The notes: a model not told the origin generated them from the sequence alone. A stretch of DNA of 64,000 nt from Rhipidocladum racemiflorum (GCA_036346355.1 JAYEVF010000055.1:186001-250000); one strand, 5' to 3'. Shown: positions 22,758 through 34,399, counted from the first letter of the stretch. Program-made: numbers and translations.

Positions 22758-24624
22758 TGTAGGATCGAAGTATACGAATATAGCAATCAGAGGGGGGGTG
22801 AATGATTGTGCGGAAGCTAAAACCAAATTCTTGACCTATTAAAAGTTCACCCCAAAACAGAACCAAATAATTGCCTCGTTTTCGACAAAAACAGAATAAC
22901 AGAGGTTTGGTAAAACGAGAATTCCCGGAGATCCAACCGTCGAAACGATCTGAAATTTGGACACAAGAAACTAGATTCCAATACGAATCGAACCCAAAAA
23001 GAATCAGCTCGATCGGACTTACGGATCAAAAGTTATAAGCTTCGCAAGCTTGCTGATCCAGAACTTGACGAGAATCAATCTAATCAAAACTTCAAGATTA
23101 AACAAGAACGACAAAAGATTGATCAACTAGACTTTGAGAAACACTAGATCAATACCCTAGAGAGGTTTTTGATGGATCAAATCAAGATAAAACTTGAAGA
23201 ACAAAACCAATCTAGAACTAGAACAAGCATGCAAACAAGAACCAAAAGCAGAGAAAATCTTGTAGCGACGTGGTTCTTGTAGCACGCAAAAATCTTGGAA
23301 GAATTGATCTTTATTTCTTGTCTAAAATACTCTCATCAAAAGAGTACAAACCCTAAAACCAAGCTCAAAGCTTGATGCGCTCAGCTACGCTTGATGCCTT
23401 TCAACGAGAGACCCCCACCTATTTAAAGCACCAACCCACAAAGAGTTACGAATACGATTCCTATTCCTAGAAGGAATCCGTATCCAACACAACTCTACTT
23501 GGCCCAACCTGGCCGAGTACAACTCTTGCACGCGTATGGTAACCCTACCATACTCACGTGACTAACACTTTGCACGCGTATGGCCACCTGCCATACTTAC
23601 GTGACTAACACTTTGCACGCGAATGACCTCCTGCCATTCTCACGTGACTAACCATTCTTCATGTGCACCATTCTCTTAGCCCGAACGTCCCGCATGACAT
23701 CCTTGACCACCAAGACCTCAGTTCCTCCTGAACCTAGTCCCGAACCTCAGTTCCTCCATGAACCTAGTTCGGTCCGTCATCGACCACATTCGTCTTCGAG
23801 CAATACCTGCACATGAACAAACCACAAAACAAATCCGAGCACAAGTCCACGACTTGACTCAAGGTCAATCCATGCAACTACTCACATGAGCATTGCATAA
23901 AGTCCACTTCAAAACAAGTATCATGAAATCATCACAAATTTCATAATCTCAAATTCAAATTATTTGAATTCTTGCAAAACGTCCAAACCGAGCAAAACAC
24001 GTTTACAACGGACCAAAATCAAAAACCCTAGAAAAAGTCCATTCACGACGGACCAACAAAATCGGTCCGTTGTACAAGTGAAACTCTCGGTTCCAAAAAG
24101 AAATCATTCCAAATAAAACATCGCCATTTACGACGGACCAACAAAATCGATCTGTTGTACATGCGAAATCAATCCTCAAAAGCGCCGTTCACGATGCACT
24201 CCAAAAACTTGGTCCGTTGTACATGCAAAACTTACCTGGTTTCTTGTAAAATTGAGTTAAACATGATCTAAAAAACACGCCCACGATGCACCCAAAAACT
24301 TGGTCCGTGCATACATGTAAAACTCTTGCTTTTCAATAACTTGATACCGCACAACAACCTTCAAAAGCACATTTACTGACGTGACCAAAAAGTTGGTCTG
24401 CATTGTACATGGAAGAATGAGGTTGTCAAAAGCATGTTTACAAAGAACCAAAAAGTTGGTGCATTGTACAGGGAAACTTCTTGTTTCTTGAGATCTTGGT
24501 CCGCGCAAAGCGAAACTTACTGCTTCTTGTCAAATTGTCAAGCACATGCACCAGCACATTTTGCAAATCCAATTCTAAGTTAATTTTTCAGTTCAAAGCC
24601 AATTTTTCAGCACATGATTTCACA
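22758..24624 (-). repeat. 5' LTR of the Copia element
   Basis: Pairs with 14350-16208. The two copies agree closely over the first 1.2 kb. They differ in many small indels and substitutions over the last 500 bp, where the palindrome series lies (24040-24480); changes such as CCGTCG to CCGTGCA and CTGTTG to CTGCATTG recur. Confidence 0.92.
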
Positions 24625-26651
24625 TCGTCCCAGAATGGCGTGGTAGGAGCCGGGGAAGTCCACAACCTCGAAAGTGAGACTCTCGGTGCGGAAGTTGTCC
24701 GGGCTCCCAAAGGTGGCCAGGCGGGCCGACTGCAGGGTGGGCTTTGTTGGCACAGTACGACGCCGTGGAAGGGCGCCTTGCTCGGCCGGAGGGCGGAGCG
24801 AGGGACCCCTAGGGCATCCAGGGTCTCAACATACATGATGTTGAGACTGCTGCCGCCGTCCATGAGCACCTTGGTCAGGCGCTTCGTCCCCACGATGGGG
24901 TCGACGACGAGCGGGTAGCGTCCCGGGTGCGGGATGTGGTCGGGGTGGTCGGTCCGGTCGAAGGCGATCGGGCATTCCGACCACCTCAAGTAGGTGGGCA
25001 CGGCGGGGGTAGCCGTGTGGACCTCTCGGTGGGCGAGCTTCAGCCGTCGCTTGTCGGCGTAGCACTCCTCCCCTCCGAAGATCATGAGGCAACCGTCGAG
25101 CTGCGGGAACTCGTCGGCCGGCTCATCGTCCTTTGCCCCGGCGTCGGGCGCTGGGTCGCGTTTCTTCCCCTTTCCCCGTGACGTCGTGGGGTTCCCGGAG
25201 AGGAAACGCTTCAGGACCTCGCAGTCCCGATACTTGTGTTTGACGGGATAGTCGTGGTTCGGGCACGGACTATCCATCAATTTCTCGAATCGGTCGGGCG
25301 CCTGCCGAGCCTGCTGTTTAGCAGGTCGGTCGGCAGCGGCGACCATTCGGCCTTCGCGGCCCTGCTTCCCCTTCCGCTTCCTTTTGTCAGGGCGGTCGGA
25401 GGGGGCGCCGGCTCCGAGGCTGGCTGTCTTGTGGGCCGTCTTCCTTTCGAAGATGGCCCCCACGGCCTCCTCGCCGGAGGCGTGGTTGGTGGCGATGTCG
25501 AGGAGCTCCTTGGTGGTCCGGGGTTTCGCCTGACCCAACTTAGTGGACGAGCCTCGCACGCGTGGTGTAGATGAACGCCCGACGACGCCGTGGCGTCGCG
25601 GATGTCGGGGAGCTCGTTGCCTTCTTTGGGAGAAGCGGCGGATGTAATCCCGAGGGTCTCACCTTGCTTGCAGCTCTTGAGTCCCAGAGCTTGCCGGGCG
25701 TTTATGCGTGCCCTGGAAGTTTCCGGACGAAAGGTTCGTCAGTCGGCCCAGTGCCGATGGTATCTGCGAGGCGGTACTCGAGCCATGCTCGGGCCGAGTC
25801 CGCAAGATAGATGGGGAGGTCTTGGATAACGAAGGAGTCGTCAGTTGCTCCCCGGCTCGACGAGCGAGCCGATAGTCTTCTAACCGGACAAGGGTTGGTA
25901 GCCCCGTGTACTTGGCTATGTTGGTCGGAGCCGGAATCGGCCGGGAAGTCGGCGTTGCGGATCTGGCGGGTGAACGCAGCGCGCCCAGGACCGTCGAATC
26001 CTGGGTCGGGATGGTTGCGTCGCCCGCTATCGGCGACTTGCGAGGGTCTTTGCCGCATCGGTAGCTCTCCTTCGCGCCTCGAGGTGGTGCGGAGATCATA
26101 CTTGTCCCCAGGCGATGGCGCGATCGGGTGTATGATGCCTGGGGAGTTCGTGGGCGGGGCCGTCTTGGCTGAGCTCCGTCGACCTGTGAGGGAGTGGCCC
26201 AGTGGCCCGAAGTGGCGCCCGTTCGCGGGAGCCGGAACCTTGGGCGTCTTTGAGCGACAAGACGCTCTACCGATCCGGAGGTTACGGTAGGTGGCCTTGG
26301 CCAGGCTCCGTTGGCTCAGCGACCCTCGGAGCGACATTGCCAGCGGCAATGTTACGGTTGGCGTGAGGAAGAACGGAAGGTCGTTTCGCTTCCTCACCAA
26401 TTCTTGATGTACCTAACGCGCGCACGCTGGGAGGTGGTGGTGGGCTAGGTGACGGCGCTCGATTCGACCTGGAGCTTATCGAGCTCGGCCTTCGGGCTTC
26501 TAACTCCTCGCCGCCGTTGAAGGTCGGCCGCGTTATGGGTCTTGTCGCGTCGTCTTCCGCCGGATTCCTCCCGCCGCGCTTCGTCAGCGCGGAGGAGGGT
26601 CCCGAGGGTAGCGGGGTGGCGAGATGGTTCCGCCGCACCGTCATGTTGCAC
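24625..26651 (-). pseudogene. Gypsy gag and protease
   Basis: Minus strand. The N-terminal half of Gag (26651-25560) is broken into several frames but shows NIAKYTGL, GATDDSFVIQDLPIYLADSARAWLE and GNFQGTHKRP, the conserved retrotransposon-gag core of grass Tat/Retand elements. An intact frame (25559-24630) then gives KPRTTKELLDIATNHASGEEAVG, a basic linker, a nucleocapsid-like CPNHDYPVKHKYRDC and the aspartic protease with its active-site block DGGSSLNIMY. The Copia insertion ends this frame at 24625. Confidence 0.88.
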
Positions 26652-27111
26652 TCACGGGGTACGCCTGCCCGGGGGTACTCCTTGCTCGAGCCGGAGCCGT
26701 GGTGGAGGAATCGCCCGATGGGTCGTGGAGGAAGCCGCCAGAGCCGGCCATGGCCACGTAGCCGCGAGCTGCGTGGAGGGCGCTCGCCGCCGCCATGATC
26801 CGTAGGTGATGTCGCCGGGCGGCGCTAGCGTATGACGGGCTCGCCGTCACGGCGCGCAAGGGCCTCAGGCCGAGGTTGCCGAGGCGTCGGCCAAGAATCG
26901 CATCCAGGCTTATGGAGGAGTCCGGTCCCACGGCAGCGGGATGAGGACAAGCTCCCCGCCGTGGTGACGATGAAATCGAGGGCGCCAAGCGGATCCGGCC
27001 CTCGACATCGGGCGAATCGTAGTGGGAGGAAGCCATCGAGGAGGAGAATGGGAACCGAAGATGAGGATGTCGGTGAAGACGCCGCGAGAGCCCCTACCTG
27101 GGCGCGCCAAC
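26652..27111 (-). other. Gypsy leader and primer-binding region
   Basis: Non-coding leader upstream of gag. Next to the 5' LTR the minus strand reads TTGGCGCGCCCAGGTAGGGG (27110-27091), the usual first sequence after the 5' LTR in grass Retand elements. No gene is seen. Confidence 0.7.
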
Positions 27112-27978
27112 TGCTTGCAGCCAGGCACCGCAATACGAATTTATGGTCGGATGGGTCGCGCGCTCCCTCTCCCGAATGGTCGACTCAAGGAGTCGGAAGA
27201 TGTATATCGTTCGGTGAATATCCCTACTCGATTCGTGCGGTGTGGATGTATTGATCATTGGGAGATGGACAAGGGGTGTACAAGCGAAGGCGGGCGGTCG
27301 GTGTCCGATCCCTTGGTGTTTTCGCTAGAGTCGAGGCTACCTAGAAGAGGCATTTTCTTCGCCCCCTCTTCGGGCCTGCCCTCCTTATATAGACGGAGGC
27401 GAGGTTACACAGAGTTGGGAAAACTACGAGAAAAGGGCACCTGCACGTCTTGATGTCTGGTTTCTGTCTTGTCCGACAAACCCTGCCCGTCCGGCAGGGG
27501 TTGGTGGTTCTGTGATGAGCGATCTTGCGTAATCTTTGTCAGGTGGCGTGTTGCGTGGTGCTCTTGTCGGCCTTGGTGGCTTTAATGGCGCTTGACTTTG
27601 CCTTGGCCTCGAGTGGGCGTACTCCACTGCGGTGTGCCAGGCGGCGGACGAGGATTGACTTCTTGGTGGCCCTTCGGCGGTCTCGGGAAGGAGCCGCCTA
27701 CCCCGGTACGGATGCCAGGGGACGCTGCGCACAAGGTAGCCACCTGACACTGGTGTGGGCCCTGCTAGCCCGTGTGCAGGCGGAGCTTGAGCTTCAATAT
27801 TAGGTGGCCGGCACATGCCGACCGCCGGAATCGAGTCCGCCGTCGTCCAGTCGGCCCGCATGATCGGGCTCGTTCGCATGCCCAAGTACCTTCGGTGGTC
27901 TTTGGGCCTTCGCCGTGATAGGTCAGCCCGTTCGCGCTTCCGGGCTGATGGGGGTACCCATGGCATGGGTACTCGTCA
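27112..27978 (-). repeat. 5' LTR of the Gypsy element
   Basis: Matches 3490-4382 from GCACCG (27125) to the terminal ACTCGTCA. The outermost 13-18 bases at the inner edge (27112-27125) do not match the other LTR. A TATA-like box on the minus strand lies at about 27383-27395. Confidence 0.9.
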
Positions 27979-28128
27979 AATATGGTACTCCATATATCAA
28001 AGAGCACATCTGCAGTATTCGTGCCAAAAATTACATTTAAACGTGATATTTTACGGGCTGCCGAAAAGGCTTAAAAGTTAACGTTGACAATTAAACTTAG
28101 GGGTATTGTGGCAGCATATTACGGCATT
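27979..28128. repeat. Satellite array B, resumed after the Gypsy insertion
   Basis: Starts within a monomer at AATATGGTACTCC, exactly where the left part stops at 3489, and ends at GCAGCATATT. This continuity proves that the Gypsy element landed in a pre-existing array. Confidence 0.92.
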
Positions 28129-28377
28129 ACGGTATACTTTAACTGCGTCATGGCTCCCGATATGACCTAAATATGATTTTTTTTCCCGTATGTTTTCTAG
28201 AAAAATAACTTTTTTAGGATACATTTTTTAGGGGAAAAAATCGTATTTAGCACATGTTTGCACTCGTATTTACAATATGATACAACTATTTTAGATATTT
28301 TCTACGGTGAGTCACATTGTATTGTTCTGTTGTTGGGTGAGTGATATACTGATGGATATTGATGAGTTCTTGGGGGT
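28129..28377. other. M2 interior between satellite and right arm
   Basis: AT-rich, non-coding. Contains an inverted extra copy of the terminal module: GGGGAAAAAATCGTATTTAG at about 28238, followed by ATGATACAACTATTTT, similar to the left end of M2. Confidence 0.55.
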
Positions 28378-28944
28378 TTTCTCGTGATCTATTTCGTTTT
28401 TATGTTTTTGTTCAAAGTATACTTTAGTCTTGGCACATGAACAACTTTGTGATTGACATCGAACCTGTACAGGCATCTTTGGAGTACCGGTAACCGTAGA
28501 TCACTGGTTTGTTTGTAAATACGCAAAATTGTTGTTTCATCTTGTAATTAAAGTTTAAACTTGTATCAAATACATTTTTTTTGCCATTTCTAATCACCTA
28601 GGTTTCAAATTCCAAAAAAATTCAATAGAAATGTATTTTCGATTTTTTTATTGCTTGTATGGGACCCCAGGAACCGGCCAAGGCTTTGTATGGGTTCCCA
28701 GGAACCGGCCATGCATGGTTGGGTCCCCAGGAACCGGCCAAGGCTTTGTATGGGTTCCCAGGAACCGGCCATGCATGGTTGGGTCCCCAGGAACCGGCCA
28801 AGGCTTTGTATGGTTTCCCAGAAACCGGCCATGCATGGTTGGGTCCCCAGAAACCGGCCATGGGTGGGAATTTGGTAAATACATGAAAAAGTTGTATCGT
28901 TTTGAAATTATGAGCTCAAAGTTGTCTAAAATATGATTTTTTCC
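28378..28944 (-). repeat. Right inverted-repeat arm of M2
   Basis: Reverse complement of 1234-1770. Seven minisatellite units of 29-30 bp alternate between AAGGCTTTGTATGGG and ATGCATGGTTGGG forms (28660-28865). The arm ends TATGATTTTTTCC, followed by the duplication GATGAACCAC. Confidence 0.87.
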
Positions 28945-29108
28945 GATGAACCACACCTCAAACGCAACCAACTCTCAAGGAAAGCACCCGTATCTAAAGA
29001 CATACCTTCCAAACGGGAAATAAATTCTATAGTGTCGTGCAGCATAAATTAATTAAGGGGATTAATTAACTGACGCATTAATTGTATGCAGACGGTGGAG
29101 ATTCACTG

Positions 29109-29815
29109 AGTGCGTTTGGTTGGATGTACGTGGGTGAACGGAACGGGATGGTACAGGATAAGTTTTGGTACATGCGTTTGGTTGAGTGTACGGAACCATC
29201 TCATCCAGGATGAAGTGGTACAGATTCTGGAAATATTCCTAAGATATTCCGTACCATCCCGTTCGCCCGATTCGGCCGAACCATCTCATCCCGGACGCTA
29301 CAGAGTTCGTCTGCCCCATTGTTGGTCATTTTCTGTGGACTCGCTACTGGTGGCTTGATCAGTTGGTTTTGCAAATTTTATAGGTTATTCTTTTATTTGT
29401 ACACGGACTGAGTTGTGCTTCGTGCAAGGTCCTAATATGCTCTAGCTTGTTTTATGGCTGTCCATGTGTATATTTTCTCTCCTCGGTTTTAATTAGACTA
29501 AGTATGTAATATTGCTTAATTATGGGAAATAAAATTTTAATTAAGTTTACAAATTTTCATTGTAACAATTGTGAGAGGTAAACTCATCACCAAAGTTACC
29601 ATACCAACCTCATCGCTCATCCCTCCAACCTCATCCCTCCAATCAAACATTATCTCGTACCATCCCGTACCATTCCATTCAAGCAACCAAACAAAAACTT
29701 GTACCATCCCATTCAGACAACCAAACACCTTCCCTAAACCATCTCATCCAGGATCATCCCATCCATCCTGTACCATCCCGTTCCGTTCACTCTCGTACCT
29801 CCAACCAAACGCACC
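29109..29815. mobile_element. Inverted-repeat DNA element, about 0.7 kb, superfamily unsettled
   Basis: The left end GTGCGTTTGGTTGGATGTAC and the right end are inverted copies over about 50 bp, including GAACGGAACGGGATGGTACA. Interior fragments of the same motif (CCATCTCATCC, GTACCATCCCGT) recur near both ends. The flanks show CTG on both sides, which would be a 3-bp duplication with one end mismatch, but this is too short to be decisive. No transposase. Confidence 0.65.
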
Positions 29816-32800
29816 CTGACATAACACGTGGCGTCCATCCGAGTGATGCTGCACAAGTTTCTTTATGCGGCCCATCCAAACGTACGTACGCCTTTCTCAA
29901 ACAACACCGATGAAACAAATCGGGGAATACGACAGGCAAACAAAATGAGGTCTCACCTCATCTCTACAGCCCACATCCCATGCATATAGAAGTAGAACAC
30001 AATTATTGTCATATCCAGGAAGAATTGCCACATGAAAGCAATCTTACACTTGCACAGCTTTCCACACTCCTGTAAGTTACCGTTCTGGTCGAAGATCTAA
30101 AAGCAGCGGTGAACACCCCCGTTTTATCCAATGCCCAACCTATATTATCCAGCTCATTAGTTATCTGAATCCATCCAAGAGTTGTACGAGTCCCGTTCCA
30201 TCCTCTCTGCCCCTACAAATCAGAAGAATCGGACCGAGTCGGATGCGACTTTTAGGTTCTAGATTGGGCCGACGAGAATCAGTAAGAATAAATGAGAATC
30301 AGTTTCCAACCGAATTCTTATTCTATGTAGAGAGCAGCTTCTGATTCTTAAAGTTGTCTAGAATCCTCCTGTTCAGTAAATAATCCGTTTTTTTAAGCAT
30401 AAGCTGTGCAAAACGGGGCCTAAAGCATCACAAATTGCCAACTACTTCCACAAGGCTGTTCTCAATGGGGTCACACAACTTGCACAAAGTGCTTTGTACT
30501 ACCTATTACTTGTGCTACGGTCTCATAATTTTATAAAGTCGCGCGATTGTGATCATGATCTAAAATTTTTAGGAGGCTTAATCACTACCTCAGAACCCTT
30601 ATATACACAAGTTTCAAAAATTTTAAACTTATTTCAGTTGCTCAATCAAATCTATGGAAGCAATACATGTAGCATCGTAAGGTTTTTATCAGGATAGTAG
30701 CATCGTCATAATTTTTAAAATTTCCTCAAGCTTGATCATCATCTAAAAATTTTATGAAAATATTAGTGATGCATCAGGACCATCCACAAAAAATTTCAAA
30801 AATTTCTAATGTGGTTTGAACTATTTTTCATTCGATTGAAATTTGCCGGTCAGCTGTCCGATTTTTTAAAAATTCCTCAAGCTTGATCATCATTTGAAAA
30901 TTTTATAGAAATATTACTGATGTGTCAGGACCATCCACAAAAGTTTATAACGTGGTTTGCACTATTATCCATTCGGTTGAAATTTGCTGGTCAGTCTTTT
31001 AATTATCAGGATAGTAGCATTGTCTGGATTTTGTCTGAAATAACGAGATTTCGTTAAAATTTTGAATTTTCAGATGATAACAAGATATGAACTGAAAACG
31101 AGATGGTGATGCATCTAGTTAACAAAATGTCGATGGGGGCTAATTCCACAGCTAGGTGGAAAGGCTACTGTAGCACCCGCAAAGAGGAAAATTAAAAGGT
31201 TGCCAGTATCGATATGACCGAGCGACTGCGCCTCCTATGTGTTGGGAGCTTCAGATGGTGTAGCTGGTCCAGGCGGCTTGAGCGGGTGGAAATTTTTACT
31301 GTATTGGCCTCCGAAATTTTTTTTTGGTAAAAATGGCCTCCATGAAGGAGAATAGCGAAAATAGCCCCTGCAACAGCCTGTAGCGGCATGGCAGCGCTGC
31401 AGGTCGCCTGCAGCGAAGGAGGAGCCGGCATACTTTTTTTCAATCTTTTAGGCTCGCAGCTCGCCCACTTAGCTGCAAGCCATTTTTTTTACTTCAGTTT
31501 TTTAAGGCTGCAAGCAATTTTTTTTACTTTGATTTTTTTGTATTTTGGCTGCAAGCAATCGAAATTTTTACTGTGTTGGCCTTGTAATTTTTTTTTGAAA
31601 ATAGCTGCCGTGAAATTTTTTTCGGAAATAGGCTCCCGTTGACGTCGCACAGACGGCTGAAGGCGCCGCAGTCGCTGGCGCTGACGAGCTTTGTGCCGCC
31701 CAGCTGACGAGCTTTATGTGCTACCTGCCGTGGGCCCCACTCCTCTGGTTCATTTTTTATTCATTTTATTTGAATTATAAATTGTTTTATTCATTTTATT
31801 TGATAATTTAAATTTTATTATTTGATAATTCATGCGGATGACAATTTCGAAAAAAAAAATTAAAACAATATTTTTTTGCACGTGTATTACAAAAATATAC
31901 ACCGGATTTTTTTTTGTAAAAATAATCGTCTGCGATCAGTCCCGCGACGTGGCAGCGAGTGTGCGGGTGAGGTGGCGTCTTGTGCTTTGTTTCGTGCCTC
32001 ATTTGCGGCTGTTAGAAAGAGCGGGAAAAGGAAAGGGAATGAAGAAAGAGAGTAGAAAAAAATAGTTTGTTGAAGTGAAAAAAATGTGAGAATAAAAATA
32101 GAAATAGATTTAAATACTTGTTAGTTATGTACGAAGGAAAAAAACACGAGGAAATATTTAATCTAAAAATAATGTAATAGAGTATAAATAATCAAACAAC
32201 ATCATTTCGCTCCAACTCCATGAAATTTATTTCCGGGCTTCATGGCCAGATGCACGGCGGCAATATACGGCGTCGATGGATCTAATGCTGGACGTCACGT
32301 ACGTTGTCGATCTACAGTTAATTACCAATCTGAAGATCTAATGCCCGAGATCCATTTCAATCCTTTTTACGTACTAACTAGTCGTTGATGGAGGCCACTG
32401 TGATGCATGCATATGTATTGTTGCTCAATTAATGTACATATACTTATATCGTACGTACGTGTTCATCACCTTGTACCAGAGATATCTCCAACACGAACGT
32501 ACGTACCCATGCGAGTTCAACCTTTATTTCGCTCTCAAGCTAGCTAGGCCGGGTACGTACGTAGGAAGAAAATCAACAACATAACGCCTAGCTAATTAAG
32601 TCGAGTTCAACCTGCAAGTTTTTCATTAATTCTACTTAACGAAACTACAACACAGGTCGACACTACTTAAATTTTATGACCACAACTACACCAAATTCCG
32701 GCATGCTAATTTATTTTTCTCAGAAAATTAAAACTGAAATTAAGATGTTCAATACCCATCTAGCTAGAGCGTATAACCATAAATCAGACGCTAGGATCCC

Positions 32801-34140
32801 TTCAAGTGACCCCTCAAGTACAACACATATATTAGGATCATCCTCTTCTTAATTGCAACACATGCAATTAGAGCTTACTCTTTAGCTCAAGAAGCAAAAA
32901 TAGAGAAGGCAACACATGCACTTGCTCCCAAGAACTCCCAAAAACTCAGCAAACATAAATGCCAGCCTCCAAGGATACTTTTATAGCCTTTCACATGAAA
33001 TCTAGCTGTTGGAGGCAATTTAGGCAAAAAAAAAAAGAAGCAAATCCAGCACTATCGATCTCAAAGGCTCGATAGTGCCGGACTCGACCTCCAACAGTCG
33101 GCAACGGCTAGTTTCTCGACACTACCGTAGGCAAACGGGCAGTACTACCACATCGCCGGTAGTACCGCTCCTTGAGCCCAGTAGTGCTGACCAAGGTGTG
33201 GACGCAAAACCAAGCCATTGGAAAATAGCTAACAAATAATCATTATTTGAGCTATGTGAGGATCAACACATAATCATAACACTTTACAAAACACATTTGC
33301 AAATATTATTCAAATACTCTAAAGAATTTCAATTCGAACTTCAAATTATTTACAAAACATGCTTTTGCAAATAATCCAAAAACCTATGGATTCAATCCAC
33401 TTAGCCATGAGATGATCAACACGAGATCACGGTACTTCGCAAACACATTTACAAATGTCCTCGCCCTCTTCACATGCGGGATCGAAACCCATAACCTCCC
33501 GCTGCAAATACATTTGCAAATAGCAATTAAACCATTTATAGCAACTTGTATGAACTCGCTTTATTTGCCACACATGCAAATCTTCTAGTTCCATGCAAAG
33601 GCCAACTAAGCATAGTGCATAAACTATGTCTTTTTTTGCAACACATTCAAATCCATAGCTATAAGCACTGGGACTGATAAAAGACTAGAAAACATCCTTA
33701 ACGTACCTAGTTATACCTTGCCGCACACGATTCCCTTTGGAGCTTTGAAGATCTTCAATCATTTCCTTCTCTCCCGGGATCGCAACCCATCTTCTCTTCT
33801 TGTTCATCAACTCATGATGAACCTCTAGCTCTTCTCCTCTTCGGGATCTCTCCTTGACACTCATCAACTCATAATGACGTTCTTATCCCATTTCTTTATC
33901 TCCATTGGACTCAACTTACTTTCACAACTAATTGAAAATACTAGTCCAATAAACATGGTTGTCTCAATCATCTATCGCACTACATTAACACATAATGGAT
34001 GCATCTAAGATCGATTGAGCACAACCTCAATCAATTTAAATGAATAAATAAATGTGTTTTGAGTATATTGATGCAACTAATGCTTTATTATGCTTAAGAA
34101 CTATCGATTATGCTTTGTTAGGTCACGTATCTAGTTAAGA
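29816..34140. other. Intergenic, repeat-derived sequence without genes
   Basis: No supported coding region. Around 30690-31030 a segment of about 150 bp is present twice in diverged form (CTCAAGCTTGATCATCAT at 30725 and 30877; GGACCATCCACAAAA at 30778 and 30930), bracketed by TATCAGGATAGTAGCAT (30687 and 31006). Around 31290-31640 a phrase AAATTTTTACTGT.TTGGCC occurs twice. These look like old transposon debris. 33.5-34.1 kb is AT-rich promoter-distal sequence of the cyclin gene. Confidence 0.5.
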
Positions 34141-34399
34141 TACAAATTGTTATGGTTTGAGCATGCATATATTTGGTATCAACAAGATCCTAGCTAGCAC
34201 TGTCAGCTTGGGGTGTGAAAGCAACCTAAGCTCGCCGCCTGATGTCAGTCGAGAAGATTTTGAAAGGAAAGCACATGTGGAATCCAGGGTACGGGTAGCC
34301 GTTAAGGCCGCCCCGTCACTCCCCCGCCGCCCGATCCCCATCCGACGGCCGCGATCCCACGACCGTTGCGTCGAAACCCTTCGGACAGCCCTCGCCCGT

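Larger units (their letters stand above)
14350..24624 (-). mobile_element. Copia LTR retrotransposon, SIRE/Maximus type, nested in Gypsy pol
   Basis: The element is flanked by TCGTC (14345-14349 and 24625-24629). LTRs of 1859 and 1867 bp start TGTAGGATCG and end TTTCACA (plus strand). It is on the minus strand: a primer-binding site complementary to initiator tRNA-Met at the right LTR, then gag with a coiled coil, protease, integrase, RT and RNase H, with a purine tract at the left LTR. The 10.3 kb size, long LTRs and RT block YQMDVKSAFLNGYINEEVYV fit the SIRE lineage. Integrase precedes RT, as in all Copia elements. Many frame breaks and stops are present. Confidence 0.92.
3490..27978 (-). 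mobile_element. Gypsy LTR retrotransposon, Tat/Retand type, interrupted by Copia
   Basis: The element is flanked by AATAT (3485-3489 and 27979-27983), inside satellite monomers that match across the insertion. It lies on the minus strand: 5' LTR at right, then leader, gag, protease, reverse transcriptase, RNase H, integrase, a long 3' region with an antisense reading frame, and 3' LTR at left. Without the Copia insertion it is about 14.2 kb. The large region between pol and the 3' LTR, carrying an opposite-strand protein of the 'putative gypsy type transposon' family, is characteristic of the Tat/Retand lineage (RIRE2-like in grasses). All frames are broken, so it is not autonomous as given. 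Confidence 0.92.
1234..28944. mobile_element. M2: foldback-type Mutator-like element carrying a satellite and a nested Gypsy/Copia pair
   Basis: Both ends are inverted copies: the left starts GGAAAAAATCGTATTTTAG and the right ends with its near-exact reverse complement. Similarity continues for about 540-565 bp on each side. The 10-bp direct repeat GATGAACCAC flanks the element exactly (1224-1233 and 28945-28954); 9-11 bp duplications are typical of Mutator-like elements. Removing the Gypsy and one copy of its duplication leaves about 3.2 kb: arm, satellite array, 250 bp of unassigned sequence, arm. No transposase is visible, so it must have been moved in trans. Long arms built from subrepeats resemble plant foldback elements of the MULE group. 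The superfamily call is inference from duplication length and arm structure. Confidence 0.8.
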
